64,000 bases of DNA from Ichthyophis bannanicus (lineage: Eukaryota > Chordata > Amphibia > Gymnophiona > Ichthyophiidae), in contig CM066033.1 of assembly GCA_033557465.1 (NCBI GenBank), positions 1,354,863,834 to 1,354,927,833 on the forward strand. The letters run 5' to 3'. The notes beneath the pieces were generated by a model. It did not search any database. It saw only the letters and a list, made by a program, of their open reading frames with translations, and was not told the origin of the DNA. Both the position numbers and the translations under genes were made by a program. Within the stretch, counting starts at the first letter, position 1. Every line of letters begins with the position of its first letter. This document shows, in pieces, positions 32,013 to 42,358 of this stretch.

Positions 32013-33449
32013 AGTGTCCCACTGGTTGTCCTTTCACCATGCCTCTGAGATTCCAATCTTATCTAACCTCTCATTTAGTGCTATATATTCTAACTCTCCC
32101 ATCTTATTTTTTAGACTTCTAGCATTCGCATACAAGCATTTTAGAGACTGTATTTTATTCATATTAATCTGGCTATTGGTAGGCATGCGTAATTTGGAAT
32201 CTTTAAGCTCTGTCTGCTCCAGGGCATTTGGGCTACTTTACTCTCTTTTGGAACGTCTCTGCTTTTGGTAGTATCCTTCAAGGTTACATTGTTCCAAACC
32301 ATGCGCTTTTGGGTGACTGTCGGCTTTCCCCCTATTATCTCATTTAAAAACTGCTCTATCTCCTTTTTAAAGGTTAATGCCAGCAGCCTGGTTCCATCCT
32401 GGTTATGGTGAAGCCCATCCCTTTGGAAGAGACCCTCCTTTCCCCAGAATGTTCCCCAGTTCCTAACAAATCCAAAATCCTCATCCTTGCACCATAGTCT
32501 CATCCACGCATTGAGACTCCGGAGCTCTGCCTGCCTTTTGTATCTGCGCGTGGAACGGAAAGCATTTCGGAGAACGCTACCCTGGACGTTCTGGATTTCA
32601 ACTTCCTACCTAAAAGCCTAAATTTAGCCTCCAGACCTCCCTACCACATTTTCCTATGTCATTGGTACTGACATGTACCAAGACAGCAGACTCCTCCCCG
32701 GCACTATCTAAGACAGGGGTCTCAAACTCAAATTGCTTTGAGGGCCAAATGAGGACTTGTAAAGTAACCCGGGGGCCGCATAAGACGCGGGGCCTCATTT
32801 GCATAAATATTTGCATAATGTTACCATACACTAACTTTTAGTAAACATGCCTCTTTAATGAGTATGGATAAAGAAAGACTAAAAGATTTAGAAACAAGAA
32901 GACAATAATTAAACTGGGAACCCCAAAAGCCAAACTTGGAATGTACGACAACACTGTAGAAATAAAAATATAAATTAATTTCCTCTTGTACTAAACAAAG
33001 CGCAAACATTAATGATGCACATTTCCCAGAGCTGACATATTCCAGTTAATAAATTCAAAATAAAGAGATATTTTTCTACCTTTTGTGCATTTTTTTCAGT
33101 TGCAATTGTTCCAGCCACTTTCTTCTGGTTTCTTCATGTCTTCTGCTAACTCTCCATCGTCTGCTGTCCATTTGCCCTTTCTTCTCTCCTAGTTTTTTTT
33201 CCATTCTCTCTCTACATCTGCTTTAACATACTAATCTTTCTCCTTTTTCTCTTTCCTCATTCCTATTTCATCCACTCAAATTTTACCCCTCCATCCTCAA
33301 TCCCCACTTACTCTCCCAATACCTGGCCAATTGTAGATTTGTCTTCTCTCCCAGACAAAATATTTTTCCCCTCTCCATTTCACTTTCCCAGCTCCATCCC
33401 ATTCTAATCCTCCCCCAACATCAGCTCCCTTCTAGTTCCAGCCCCACCC

Positions 33450-34410
33450 AGCATCCGCTCCCTTCTAGTCCCCCCATTAGTCCATTTCCAGTCCTATCCT
33501 AGCCTCACCATCAGCCCATTTCCAATACTAGCCCCCCATCAGCCCATTTCCAATCCTAGCTCCCTCCCCTCACAGCCCATTTCCATTCCAAGCCCCCCTC
33601 CCCATCAGCCATTTGCAGTTCAAGCCCCCCTTCCACTCAGCCCATTTCCAGTCCTAGCAACCCCCCCCCAGCCCATTACCAGTCCTAGACCCCCCATAGC
33701 CCATTACCAGTCCTAACCTCACCATAGCGCACTTCCAGTTTTACCCCCCATCACCCCATTTTCAGTCTTACCCCCCCCATAGCCCATTACCAGTCATAAC
33801 CCCCCTGCCAATAGCCCACTTCCAGCCCTAACCCCCATTACCCCATTTCAGTCAGCCCTTCCATAGCTCATTACCAGTCCTAACTCCCCCCATCAGCCCA
33901 CCTCCAGTCCTTCCTAACCCCCACCTGCCCATTTCCAGTCCTAGCCCCCACCATAGCACATTACCAGTCATAACCCCCCTGCCAATAGCCCATCTCCAGT
34001 CATAACCCCCCCCCCCTGCCAATAGCCCATTTCCAGTCATAACCCCCCCCCCTGCCAATAGCCCATCTCCAGTCTTACACCCCCCCTGCCAATAGCCCAT
34101 TTCCAGACATAACCCCCCCCTGCCAATAGCCCCCCCCTGCCAATAGCCCATTTCCAGTCCTAAACCCCCCCTGCCAATAGCCCATTTCCAGTCATAACCC
34201 CCCCCTGCCAATAGCCCATTTCCATTCATACCCCCCCCCCTGCCAATAGCCCATTTCCAGTCATACCCCCCCCCTGCCAATAGCCCATTTCCCGTCATAC
34301 CCCCCCCCTGCCAATAGCCCATTTCCCGTCCTACCCCCCCCCGCCAATCGCCCATTTCCCGTCATACCCCCCCCCCTCTGCCAATAGCCCATTTCCAGTC
34401 CTACACCCCC
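33450..34410. repeat. C-rich minisatellite inside the hAT element
   Basis: A unit of about 28-33 bp, around TGCCAATAGCCCATTTCCAG followed by TCATAACCCCCC, repeats many times. The units are most alike between about 33960 and 34400 and grade into looser versions toward 33450. The C-runs vary in length from 5 to 14. One strand gives a long glycine/tryptophan-rich open frame, an artefact of the repeat. Confidence 0.9.
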
Positions 34411-34441
34411 CCCCCCCCCGGTAAATTAAAATAAAACCTGG

Positions 34442-34700
34442 CTTCTGCTGCTCAAGCAGCAAAATCAGCTGTCCTGCGGCCCCTTCCCCTGTGCCCGGAG
34501 ATCCGAGTCTGCTCTATCAGCGGCGTGCTTTTCAAGCCGCGAGGAGAGTATTCCCCTCTCGCGCGGCTTGAAACCGCGCGCGAGAGGGGAATACTCTCTT
34601 CGCGGCTTGAAAAGCACGCCGCTGATAGAGCAGACTCGGATCTCCGGGCACAGGGGAAGGGGCCGCAGGACAGCTGATTTTGCTGCTTGAGCAGCAGAAG
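34442..34700. repeat. 259-bp near-perfect palindrome inside the hAT element
   Basis: The arms 34442-34565 and 34577-34700 are inverted copies of 124 bp. I find one mismatch (34543 against 34599, a G:T pair) and an 11-bp centre. GC content is high. A single transcript would fold into a long stem. Confidence 0.93.
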
Positions 34701-35539
34701 TCAGTTTTTTTTTAAATTTGACAATTGCTTCTGCCGCTGCCACGGCGGCAACGGCAGAAGCCAGGGTTTGGGTTTTTTTTGTTTTCCTCCATCGCGGGCC
34801 GCACAAAGTTGTCTCGCGGCCCGCGGGCCGCGTGTTTGAGACCCCTGATCTAAGATCTTATCTAGGTGGCGCGTGAGGTCCGCTACCTTCGCACCAGGTA
34901 GGCATGTTACCAGGCGATCCTTGCATGCACCAGCCACCCAGCTATCTACATGCATAATGATCAAATCACCACCTATAACGGCTGTCCTAACCCTTCCTTC
35001 ATGGGCACATGGCCCTGGAGAAACTTCCTCGGTGCGAGATGGTTTTACATCACCTGGAGGGCAGGTCCTAGTTACAGGATCACTTCCTACCACACCAGGG
35101 TGATGCTCTCCTGTCACGTGACCTTTCTCCTCCATGGCAACAGGGATGCTGCCATACTGGAGGTGGGACTTCAGGACTTTATCCCTGTTGGTCTCATCTA
35201 TGTACCTCTCTGTCTTTCTTATGCCTTCCAAATCTGCTACTCTATCCTTTAGAAAACGGACTCGTTAGCTGAGAGCAAAGAGCTCCTTGCATCTAATGCA
35301 CACGTAAGACCTCTCACCAACTGGGAAAAAATCATACATGTGACTCTCAATGCAAAAGACTGGAAAGCCCCCATCTCGCTGTTGGACTGCTGTCTGCATC
35401 TTAGTTTTAAGCTTGTGTTTAGATCTTTAAGTTCTTTACTTACTAAAGGTTGCTGTAAATACTGACCCTGTTTTGCCTTTTATGCTAAGTTATATTCTGA
35501 TTTGGTTTAAATTAAAGCTCTTTGCTGCTGCTAGGCTCT

Positions 35540-35740
35540 GACTTAGTATGACATTTAAACTAGAAGCTCTCTGCTGGGTTCTAAATTTAACCAGAAAGCT
35601 CTCTTCTGTGTTTTAAATTTAAACTAAAAGCATGTTGGTGCTACTAGGCCCTGAATGAGTATTAAATTTAAACTACAAGCTCTCTGCTGGGTTCTAAATT
35701 TAACCAGAAAGCTCTCTTCTGTGTTGTAATTTAAACTTAA
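35540..35740 (-). repeat. 118-bp tandem repeat in the CR1-A 5' UTR
   Basis: The words AGAAGCTCTCTGCTGGGTTC / ACAAGCTCTCTGCTGGGTTC, then TAAATTTAACCAGAAAGC and TCTCTTCTGTGTT occur at about 35557 and 35675, a period of about 118 bp, with a weaker third copy toward 35500. It lies just upstream of ORF1 of the CR1-A copy and may be part of its promoter; that role is inferred from position. Confidence 0.7.
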
Positions 35741-35829
35741 ACTGCTGCTTCTAGGTCCTGGGTTCACAGATTAATCAGCTTTAATCCAAAAAATTCCCTT
35801 CAGAAAAATTCCCAGAAGAATATACTCAC

Positions 35830-36230
35830 TATTGCAGATCTCTCTCCAGAAGTAGCAGTCCTCTTTTGTAGTCCTTCAAGACTGCAGCATCTGCAGCACC
35901 AAGTGAGCTGTGCCCATCTATATCTGGACTGCTGGTTCGTCCAGGCCCATTCACTTCCAGAAGCGTCTCGGATGGCATCCCGCGTGATGTTCTTTTAGAA
36001 GGCTTGGGCTGGTGATCAATTGGTGAAAGGGCCAGCTGTTGCCTTCCCAGTCCCTGGAGTTTCTGGGAGCACATTCGACACTCTTGTGAGCAGTTTTCCT
36101 GCTTGTGGATAAATTCAAACCACTGTTGGATAACCTGGCACTGTTCTGTGTGCAGCAGACTCACAGAGTCTGGGATTATCTTCTGCTCCTCATATTGATG
36201 GCAGCGACCATAGAGATGGGGCTGTGGACA
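35830..36230 (+). pseudogene. DIRS-2 reverse transcriptase, C-terminal part
   Basis: After the CR1-A insert the DIRS frame resumes with HLYLDCWFV near 35915 (the YLDDWL motif, with the second catalytic aspartate changed to cysteine), LGLVINW and SQSLEFLGA, then YLLLLILMAATIEMGLWTHAHM around 36190-36230. This follows DIRS-3 residue by residue (PYLDDWLIW, LGWVVN, SLEYLGA, LELVLWARAHM). Confidence 0.82.
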
Positions 36231-36840
36231 CATGCTCACATGTAGCCATTCCAACAGTCCTTGCTGATTCAGTGGTCCCCGAGTTCTCAGGGGTTCAAGT
36301 GCAGTCTCCTATTCCCATTGATGGTGAAATTTGGCTTATAGTGCTGGCAGCAACCCTCTCTTCTGAGGAAGGACGTGCCACTGGCAATTTCTCCGGGATC
36401 CTCCTAACAACAGATGCCAATCTCTTGGGCTGGGGAACCTATTGCCAGAACTTTAGAGCACAGGGCCATTGGAATTGCAGGGAAGTGGTGTGGACCATCA
36501 ACTGTCTTGAGGAGATGGCTATCAGGTTGGGTCTTCTGCATTTCCAGCCCCTGGTCTAGGGCCGGTCTTTTCAAGTGTTTTCAGACAATGCCACGGTGGT
36601 GGCTTATGTCAATCAGCAAGACAGCATGAGGAGTGCTGAGTAGGTCTGGAGATGGCTCTCTTGTTTGCCTGGGCAGAGAAGAGTCTCCAACCTTGTTGGC
36701 TGTGCACATTGCCAGGATGGACATTGTGGAAGTGGACTTCCTCAGCCAGTACACTGAATCCTGGAGAATGGGAGTCAAATCAGGAGGCATTTCAGTTCAT
36801 TCTGCACCACTGGGATCACTCTGAAATGAACTGATTGTGA
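36231..36840 (+). pseudogene. DIRS-2 RNase H region
   Basis: The frames 36224-36559 and 36414-36834 together give ILLTTDANLLGWGTY, the CREVVWTINCLEEMAIRLGL block, FKCFQTMPRWWLMSI (degraded form of VFSDNSTAVAYI) and a final block around DIVEVDFLSQY (EADFLSR in DIRS-3). The region breaks at about 36840 and the remaining DIRS sequence appears only at 39340. Confidence 0.8.
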
Positions 36841-36929
36841 CCCGCTCCAGTGCCAAGTTAGCTGTTTCCTCAGTCGCCACACACTGACAGGGTCCGAGGG
36901 TGGCATCACCTTCAACCAGCCTTGGCCAA

Positions 36930-37075
36930 GTCAACACCTGCTAATGCTACTACTACTACTAATCATTTGTATAGTGCTACAAGGCGTATGCATCATTGTA
37001 CATATAGATATAAGAGACAGTCCCTGCTCATCAGATCTTACAATCTAATCAAGACAAAACACGTGGAGCCCGATC
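36930..37075 (-). mobile_element. L2 3' end (detached)
   Basis: TACTACTACTAATCATTTGTATAGTGC, ACAGTCCCTGCTCATCAG and TTACAATCTAATCAAGAC form an L2 3' UTR end in inverse orientation; the same words occur at 56217-56260 and 56590-56630 at the 3' end of another L2. It is separated from its coding part at 37856-39338 by GC-rich DNA and a Tc1 piece. Confidence 0.75.
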
Positions 37076-37551
37076 CTGGAAGGGGCACATCCGGGCCATC
37101 CATATGGCTTCAGACAGAACGGGCTCTGTTGCACTCGATTCTGCACCACAAAAGCTAGACACCCAGCATGCCCCTCTTGCAGCTGCGGGGGATGTCTTGA
37201 GTTAGCACGGCCATGCCCTCCTGTTCTCGCTGGTGCGCCGATGGTCCGATGTCCCCCCCCCCCCCCGACTGGCTTCCCTGCCGCCCGATCCTTGGTGGGT
37301 CTACCGTGTCCGGGATTGGGCAGCAGGGCAGTTTCTGCTATGTCTCCATTGCGTTGGGCAGGCTGCCGGGCTGGGGCGCATGAGGACCAGCGTTTTTTCC
37401 ACCTCTGAGGTGGAATGAGCAGTGCATCCCCCTGATGCTCCCGGGATGTGCAGGGCCGTGACTTGAATCGTCCCTGTACGTCCAGGTGACTGGCCCACCC
37501 ACAGAGCCTCTGTGCATGCAGGGAGACTGTGTCCTTGCAGTCGGGCTTAAG
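37076..37551. other. GC-rich unassigned island
   Basis: About 475 bp of GC-rich sequence with a C15-type run near 37254-37267 and several CpG words. It has no convincing reading frame and matches no other repeat in this window. It might be a 5' end of a SINE or LINE of another family, or captured unique DNA. Confidence 0.45.
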
Positions 37552-37855
37552 GCTGACCTAGAACAATCTGGAGTAGTGATTTCAAACCACATTATACGCT
37601 GCGTTCTAAACAAAGAAGGACTTCATGGGCAAAGGCCAAAGAGGACCCCACTGCTCAAAGACAAACACACCTGGTCTTTGCCAAAACCTACCTTGAAAAA
37701 CCACAATCCTTCTGGGAAAATGTTCTCTGGACAGATGAAACCAAACTTGAACTCTGTGGCAATGCAGACCAGCAATACATTTACAGGTGAAGAAATTACT
37801 CTTTTATAAGGAAACAAACACCCTTCCTACAGTTAAATATGGTGGAGGTTCCTGA
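37552..37855 (+). pseudogene. Tc1 transposase fragment
   Basis: Translated pieces (IIRCVLNKEGLHGQRPKRTPLLK, LPKPTLKNHNPSGKMFSGQMKPNL) match the transposon at 15480-15740 nearly word for word, including the GACAGATGAAACCAAACTTGA word that would encode the first-aspartate block. The fragment has no terminal inverted repeats and stops at the L2 boundary near 37855. Confidence 0.88.
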
Positions 37856-39338
37856 TTCGGGCCCATAGTGAATCTAGGGACTAGAGTATGGTAAGATACA
37901 CTTAAGTAGTGGACAAGAGAGTGGGGAGCATCGGGATGCAAAGCAGCTTCAAAGAGGTGGGTTTTTAGCTTGGATTTGAATAAGGGAAGGGACACACAGA
38001 CTCAGGTAGTTTGTTCCAGACATATGGAGCAGCGAAATTGAATGAACGAAGTCTGCATTTGGCAGTGTCAGTGAAGGGCACAGATAAAAGGGATCTACCA
38101 GAGGAGCGGAGTTCCCAAGGTGGTGTGTAGAGTGAGATAAGAGAGGAAAGGTAGTGAGGAACCATAGAATGAATGCACTTGTAAGTCAGTAGGAGAAGTT
38201 TGAACTGGATGCGGAAACAGATAGGGAGCCATGAAGTAATTTAAGAAGAGGGATTACATGTGCATTGTGCATAGTGAATCTGATGGAAGATAAGCTGGGC
38301 AGCTGAGATTTGAACAAATTGAAGGGGAGAGAGATGATTCAGAGGGAGATCAGCGAGGAGAAAATTACAATGGTGAAGACGGGATGTGACTAGTGAGTGG
38401 ATAAGGGTCTTAGTAGTGTAAGTAGAGAGGAAGGGATGGATTTTACTGATGATATAAAGAAAAAAGTGGCAGGCTTTAGCCATCTGTTGGATATATCCAG
38501 AGAAAGAGAGAGTAGAGTCAAAGAGGACCCCAAGTTTGAGAGCTGAGGAAAATGGGAGGAGTGTAATGTCATCCACAGAAATAGAGAAGGGAGGAAGGGG
38601 GAGGAGGGTTTAGGGGGAAAGATGAGAAACTCAGTTTTGGCCATGTTCAATTTCATATGGCAGTGAGACATCCAGGTAGTAATGTCGGATAAGCAGGCAG
38701 AGATCTGGGTCTGGATTCCTGGAGAGATTTCAGGTGCAGAGAGGTAGATCCGAGAGTCATCAGCATAAAGATGGTACTGAGAACTATGGGAAGAAATGAG
38801 TGCACCTAGGGACTGAATGTAGAGAGAGAAAAATAGAAGTGTCAAAGGCAGCAGAAAGGTCAAGAAGGATGAGGATCAATGAGTAAAGGCCCTTGGCCAA
38901 GAAAACCCAGGAGCTTCTGGGTCGCCAGGAGTCAGTACTGACTTGAAGGCACACATTGCATTGCAGCTGCTGGAGACTTTGGCAAGAGCCGTTTCTATGA
39001 AATGTAGGAAATGAAAGCCAGAGTGCAGTGGATCCAGAAGTACTGTAGGGGAAAGGAAGTCGACAGCGATGGTGAACCGCTCGTTCAAGTAGTTTGGAAG
39101 CAAAGGGGAAGAGAGAGATAGGCTACTAGCTGGAAGGACAGGCAGTTTCTAGTGAAGGCTTTTTCGAGGAGAGGTGTGACCAGAGTATGCTTGAAGGCCA
39201 CAGGAACAGCTGCTGTGGAAAGTGATATGTTATGGATATGACAAGTGGAAGAGATGGAGCTTAGTAGATGGGTGGGGATGGGATCAGAGGAGCAGGTAGT
39301 CAATTTGGAGGAGGAGAGAAGATTGGCAGTTTCCTCCA
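37856..39338 (-). pseudogene. L2 LINE RT, 5'-truncated and broken
   Basis: The minus strand carries a typical L2 RT in five frames: PIPTHLLSSISSTCHIHNISLST (39339-39085), YHLYADDSRIYLSAPEIS (motif C) and LGVLFDSTLSFSGYI (38863-38400), TSRLHHCNFLLADLP (near 38350) and a C-terminal RSFNFAAPYVWNKLPESV near 38040. Motifs A and B lie in a damaged area around 38860-38950. The copy interrupts DIRS-2 between RNase H and recombinase. It belongs to the same family as 56217-58304 and differs from the L2-like elements with the GCGG 3' stem. Confidence 0.88.
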
Positions 39339-40564
39339 TGGCCCCTGGTGGGGCATGTGATTAGGCGTATAGAATACCACCTGGGCAGTATTGTTCTGTT
39401 GGCACCGGGTTGGCCAAGAAAAGCCTATTTTGGAGATCTGATGCTGCTCCTGCAGTGGCACCTCTTTGTTTGCCTCCATCTCGGGGCCTATTGCAGCAGG
39501 GATCCATCATCCTGGAGGACCCGGCTCCCTTCTCACTTATGGCCTGACTCTTGAAAGGAGATGGCTAGCACGTAAGTGTTCCTCTCCAGCGTTGGTCTCT
39601 ACTCTACTTGGAGCCAAGAGGAGATCTCCCAGGCTAGCATATGTGCAGATCTTGGTATCGGCACTCGGCAATTGGCTCCTAAGACAGACAAGGTGCCCTA
39701 CCTGCTGGCCTTTCTGCAGGAAGATCTGGAAAAGGGCCTTTCCCTTAGCTCCTTGAAGGTTCAGGTGGCAGCTTTGGCCTGTTTCCAAGGTCTGCTGACG
39801 TAAGTCTCTAGCTGTGCACCCGTACATCTAGTGCTTCTCCAGGGGGTTCGGCATCTACATCCTCCCCTTCAGTTTGTGATCCCTTCCTGGGATCTGTGTC
39901 TGGTGCTCAGGGCCCTAATGGCAGTGTCCTTGAGCCATTGAAGTGCACTACCTTAAAGGATTTGATGCTCAAGACAGTTGTCTTGGTCAAGATTTATTCC
40001 GCAAGGTGGATTTCCGAGATGCACGCTCTGCCTTGCCAGGGTTCTTATCTGTCTTTTTTCAAAGGAGGCCATTTTCATTTGACCTGTGCCTTCCTTCTTG
40101 CCTAACATGCTTTCTCCCTTCATGTGAGCCAGGTGGTCCGCCTGCCCTTCTTCTCTAAAGAACAGTGTCAGGGGAAGGAAAAGGATCTTCGCCTTGTGGA
40201 TGTCTGGAGAGTGCTTCTCCGGTGCTTGGAGGTTACAGATGCCTTTCGTAAGTCCAACCATATTTTCATGCTGGCCCATACAAAAGTGATGTAGTGGCCA
40301 AGTTGACTTTGGGGCGCGGGATTCAGGAGTCCACTATCTCGGATATCTGTTGCCGAACAGGACAGTTCCGGAAGGTTTGCACCCCAGTCTATGCAAGCAT
40401 GAGCATCCTCGTGGGTGGAGCGAAGCTTGGTGGCCCCTGCAGACATTGTCAGATAACAGCATGGGCATCACTTTCTCCTTGTCAAGAATTTCCGCTTGGA
40501 TGTCCACATGTGGGCGGACACAGCCTTTTGCTCAAATGTTTTGCGAGCTGCTGTGTCTTCTTCC
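39339..40564 (+). pseudogene. DIRS-2 end of RNase H and tyrosine recombinase, degraded
   Basis: RRIEYHLGSIVLLAPGWPRKAYF at 39360 continues the RNase H/connection block (DIRS-3: HKIEVHKGQVVLIALDWPQRPRY). The recombinase follows with EDLEKGLSLSSLKVQVAALACF near 39720, VLVKIYSARWISEMHAL (first catalytic arginine) near 39985, CFLPSCEP-type region and a C-terminal block around ICCRTGQFRKVCTP near 40350, where DIRS-3 has ICKTATWSSLSSF. The H..R motif is not recognisable and the frame breaks several times. Confidence 0.78.
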
Positions 40565-40700
40565 CGCCCACTGGTGTTGTAGCTTTGATACATCCCACTT
40601 GTCTGGACTGGTCTAGCAGAATGATATGGAAGGTGATATTTTACTTAACAGTTAATGTCCTTTCCTTGAGTCCTGCTAGACTAGTTCAGGGCCTGCCCCT
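40565..40700. repeat. DIRS-2 internal complementary region
   Basis: The first part (TTGTCTGGACTGGTCTAGCA) copies the right ITR direction and inverts the left end at 25840. The second part (GATATTTTACTTAACAGTTA, GTCCTTTCCTTGAGTCCTGC) is the reverse complement of the extreme right end at about 44965-45005. This is the DIRS internal complementary region. Confidence 0.82.
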
Positions 40701-40724
40701 AAAACTGTATTTGCTCTGTTCTTC

Positions 40725-42358
40725 TGCTGCGGTACCTTTGGGTCCACCACTTACACAAAATCATGAAAGAGTCCCTGCAACAAGGGCACCTGCCACAGGT
40801 ACTAAAGCAAGCCACCATACGACCAATCCTCAAAGGTAACATGTCAAACACCTCTGATCCAAAATCTTACCGACCAATCTCAAGCCTGCCATTTATCACA
40901 AAAATCATTGAGAAAGTTGTACAAAGACAACTCCAGGATCACGTGGACCTACATGCTCCGCTAGACTTGCACCAACACGGCTTTAAACCGCATCACAACA
41001 TAGAAACCCTACTCACCTCCCTCTTCGACAACCTCCTGAGAGGACTGGATAATATAAAAAACTGTTTCTTACTAATCTTCATCAACATCTCAGCTGCCTT
41101 TGACACGGTATCACACTCCACTCTCCTACAGAGACTCCAAGAAATTGGACTCCGCAACAACACAATGAAATGGTTCACCACCTACCTAAGCAACCGAACA
41201 TAGCAAGTAAAATTTCCCACCACGCAGGGAATACCACAGGGCTTGGCCCTATCAATTCTTTTCAACATCTATATACAGCCTACTATATATGCAGTATCAT
41301 CAGACAACACAGCATACAATATCACCTATACGCAGATGACATCATGGTGTACACCCCAATTGACCTGAGCGCCCCTGACACAACCTCAGTGACCAATTGC
41401 ATCGAACACATGAACACCTGGCTCACCGACCACAATCTCAAGGTGAACTTTGACAAAACTGAAGCAGTGTTCCTCTCCAGAAACACAACATTCAAGCCAC
41501 CTCAAGAAATCAAAATACTACACAGGACAATAACTAAGGACGAAGTAAAATATCTAGGTGTCATTCTCGACAAGAACCTCAATCTCCAATCCCACATAAA
41601 CAAAACCGCAGCGAAAGCATACCACCGTTTGAAAATCATCAGATAACTCAAGCCACTCCTCAGCCAAGACCACTTCCGCACCGTATGCCATGCAGTCATC
41701 ACTCCCATACTGGGTTACGGAAATTCTTTATTCCAGGGGCTACCAAAGCAAACTTTGCACCCACTTCAAATGATCCAAAACACTGCAGCTCGCATAATCA
41801 CAGGCACAGCCAAGTACAAACACATAACACCGGTTCTCCGACAGTTGCACTGGCTACCTATACGTGCACGGACAAAATTCAAGACTATACTAACCATCTT
41901 CAAAATCATACACCACTGCTTAGCAGAGGTTCTACAGACCTTGATAACTAAAGACACAAGCAGCAGACCCAGGCAAAACCCAGGGCAGCAATAGACTCCG
42001 CACCCCAGCCGGATACCACAGGACAAAGCAGGCAACTTCCAGGAGGGCATTATCATTCTCGGCACTGGATCTATTGAACTCCCTCACTGATGATCTATGA
42101 GCACAAAAAGACCTCAAGGACTTCAGCAAATCCCTTAAAACCCACCTGTTCATGGACTCATTTGAACAACCCCCATAACTTAATCACCACCAATACAGAC
42201 ACCAACCACCAAAGAACCAGATCTGGGCTCACCCTCCAGAATTAAATGTTTGTCTGTTCACCTCTGTTCAGTGTAGACCCTTTTGTCTTGTCCCTAACCA
42301 CCTTGATTGAAGGAAAAGGTGGTATAAAAAACTAGCTAAATAAATAAATAAAATAAAT
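40725..42358 (+). mobile_element. L2-like LINE #5, 5'-truncated
   Basis: The RT begins near 40740: TIRPILKGN, SYRPISSLPFITKIIEK, CFLLIFINISAAFDTVSHSTLL (motif A, FxDxSAAFD with D changed to N), then after a TAG at 41201 and a frameshift QYHLYADDIMVYTP (motif C), VKYLGVILDKNLNLQSHI and a broken C terminus to about 42175. The 3' UTR ends with ACCACCTTGATTGAAGG...GGTGGTATAAAAAAC and an AAATAAATAAAT tail. It lies next to the DIRS-2 internal complementary region, with the PLE following. Confidence 0.88.

Larger units (their letters stand above)
32714..34847. mobile_element. hAT-type DNA transposon without transposase, 2.1 kb
   Basis: The ends are CAGGGGTCTCAAAC and its exact complement GTTTGAGACCCCTG. 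The 8-bp ATCTAAGA occurs immediately outside on both sides (32706-32713 and 34848-34855), the duplication length typical of hAT. Inside, no transposase is seen. The contents are an AT-rich left part, a long C-rich minisatellite (33450-34410) and a near-perfect palindrome (34442-34700). It interrupts CR1-A ORF1, whose esterase blocks continue on both sides. Confidence 0.92.
32159..35398 (-). pseudogene. CR1-A ORF1 with SGNH esterase-like domain, split by hAT
   Basis: The minus strand starts near 35398 with MQTAVQQRDGG and soon has the zinc-finger-like YVCIRCKELFAL. A coiled-coil-like block (GIRKTERYIDETNRDKV) follows, then a proline/charged linker and the esterase domain: TAVIGGDLIIMHVDSW, RLVTCLPGAKVADLTRHL (34900-34860), then across the hAT element AVLVHVSTNDIGKCG (32700-32655), and finally FQRDGLHHNQDGTRLLA near 32410. 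These correspond to the GDS, TND and DxxH blocks of SGNH hydrolases. The serine block reads GGD, so the nucleophile is lost in this copy, and stops occur in the second half. Confidence 0.82.
28749..35829 (-). mobile_element. CR1-A LINE, close to full length, inserted in DIRS-2
   Basis: Reading right to left: a 5' UTR with tandem repeats (about 35829-35400), ORF1 (35398-32159), endonuclease (32012-31422), RT (30808-28950) and a CR1-A 3' UTR ending at 28749. A 2.1-kb hAT element sits in ORF1 and a 0.6-kb L2-like copy between endonuclease and RT. Removing them leaves about 4.35 kb, the size of a complete CR1. It is the only copy in the window with ORF1 and ORF2 of one CR1 element. The exact 5' boundary lies between 35820 and 35875. 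Confidence 0.88.

Noticed and set aside
33852..34355. A 167-codon glycine/tryptophan-rich open frame
   Set aside because: It is produced by the minisatellite unit; the other frames and strand are equally repetitive.
35829..36254. A 141-codon minus-strand frame with several cysteines, looking like a new ORF1 start
   Set aside because: The plus strand of the same stretch aligns block by block with the DIRS RT (YLDCWFV, LGLVINW, SLEFLGA, GLWTHAHM), so the minus frame is a shadow.
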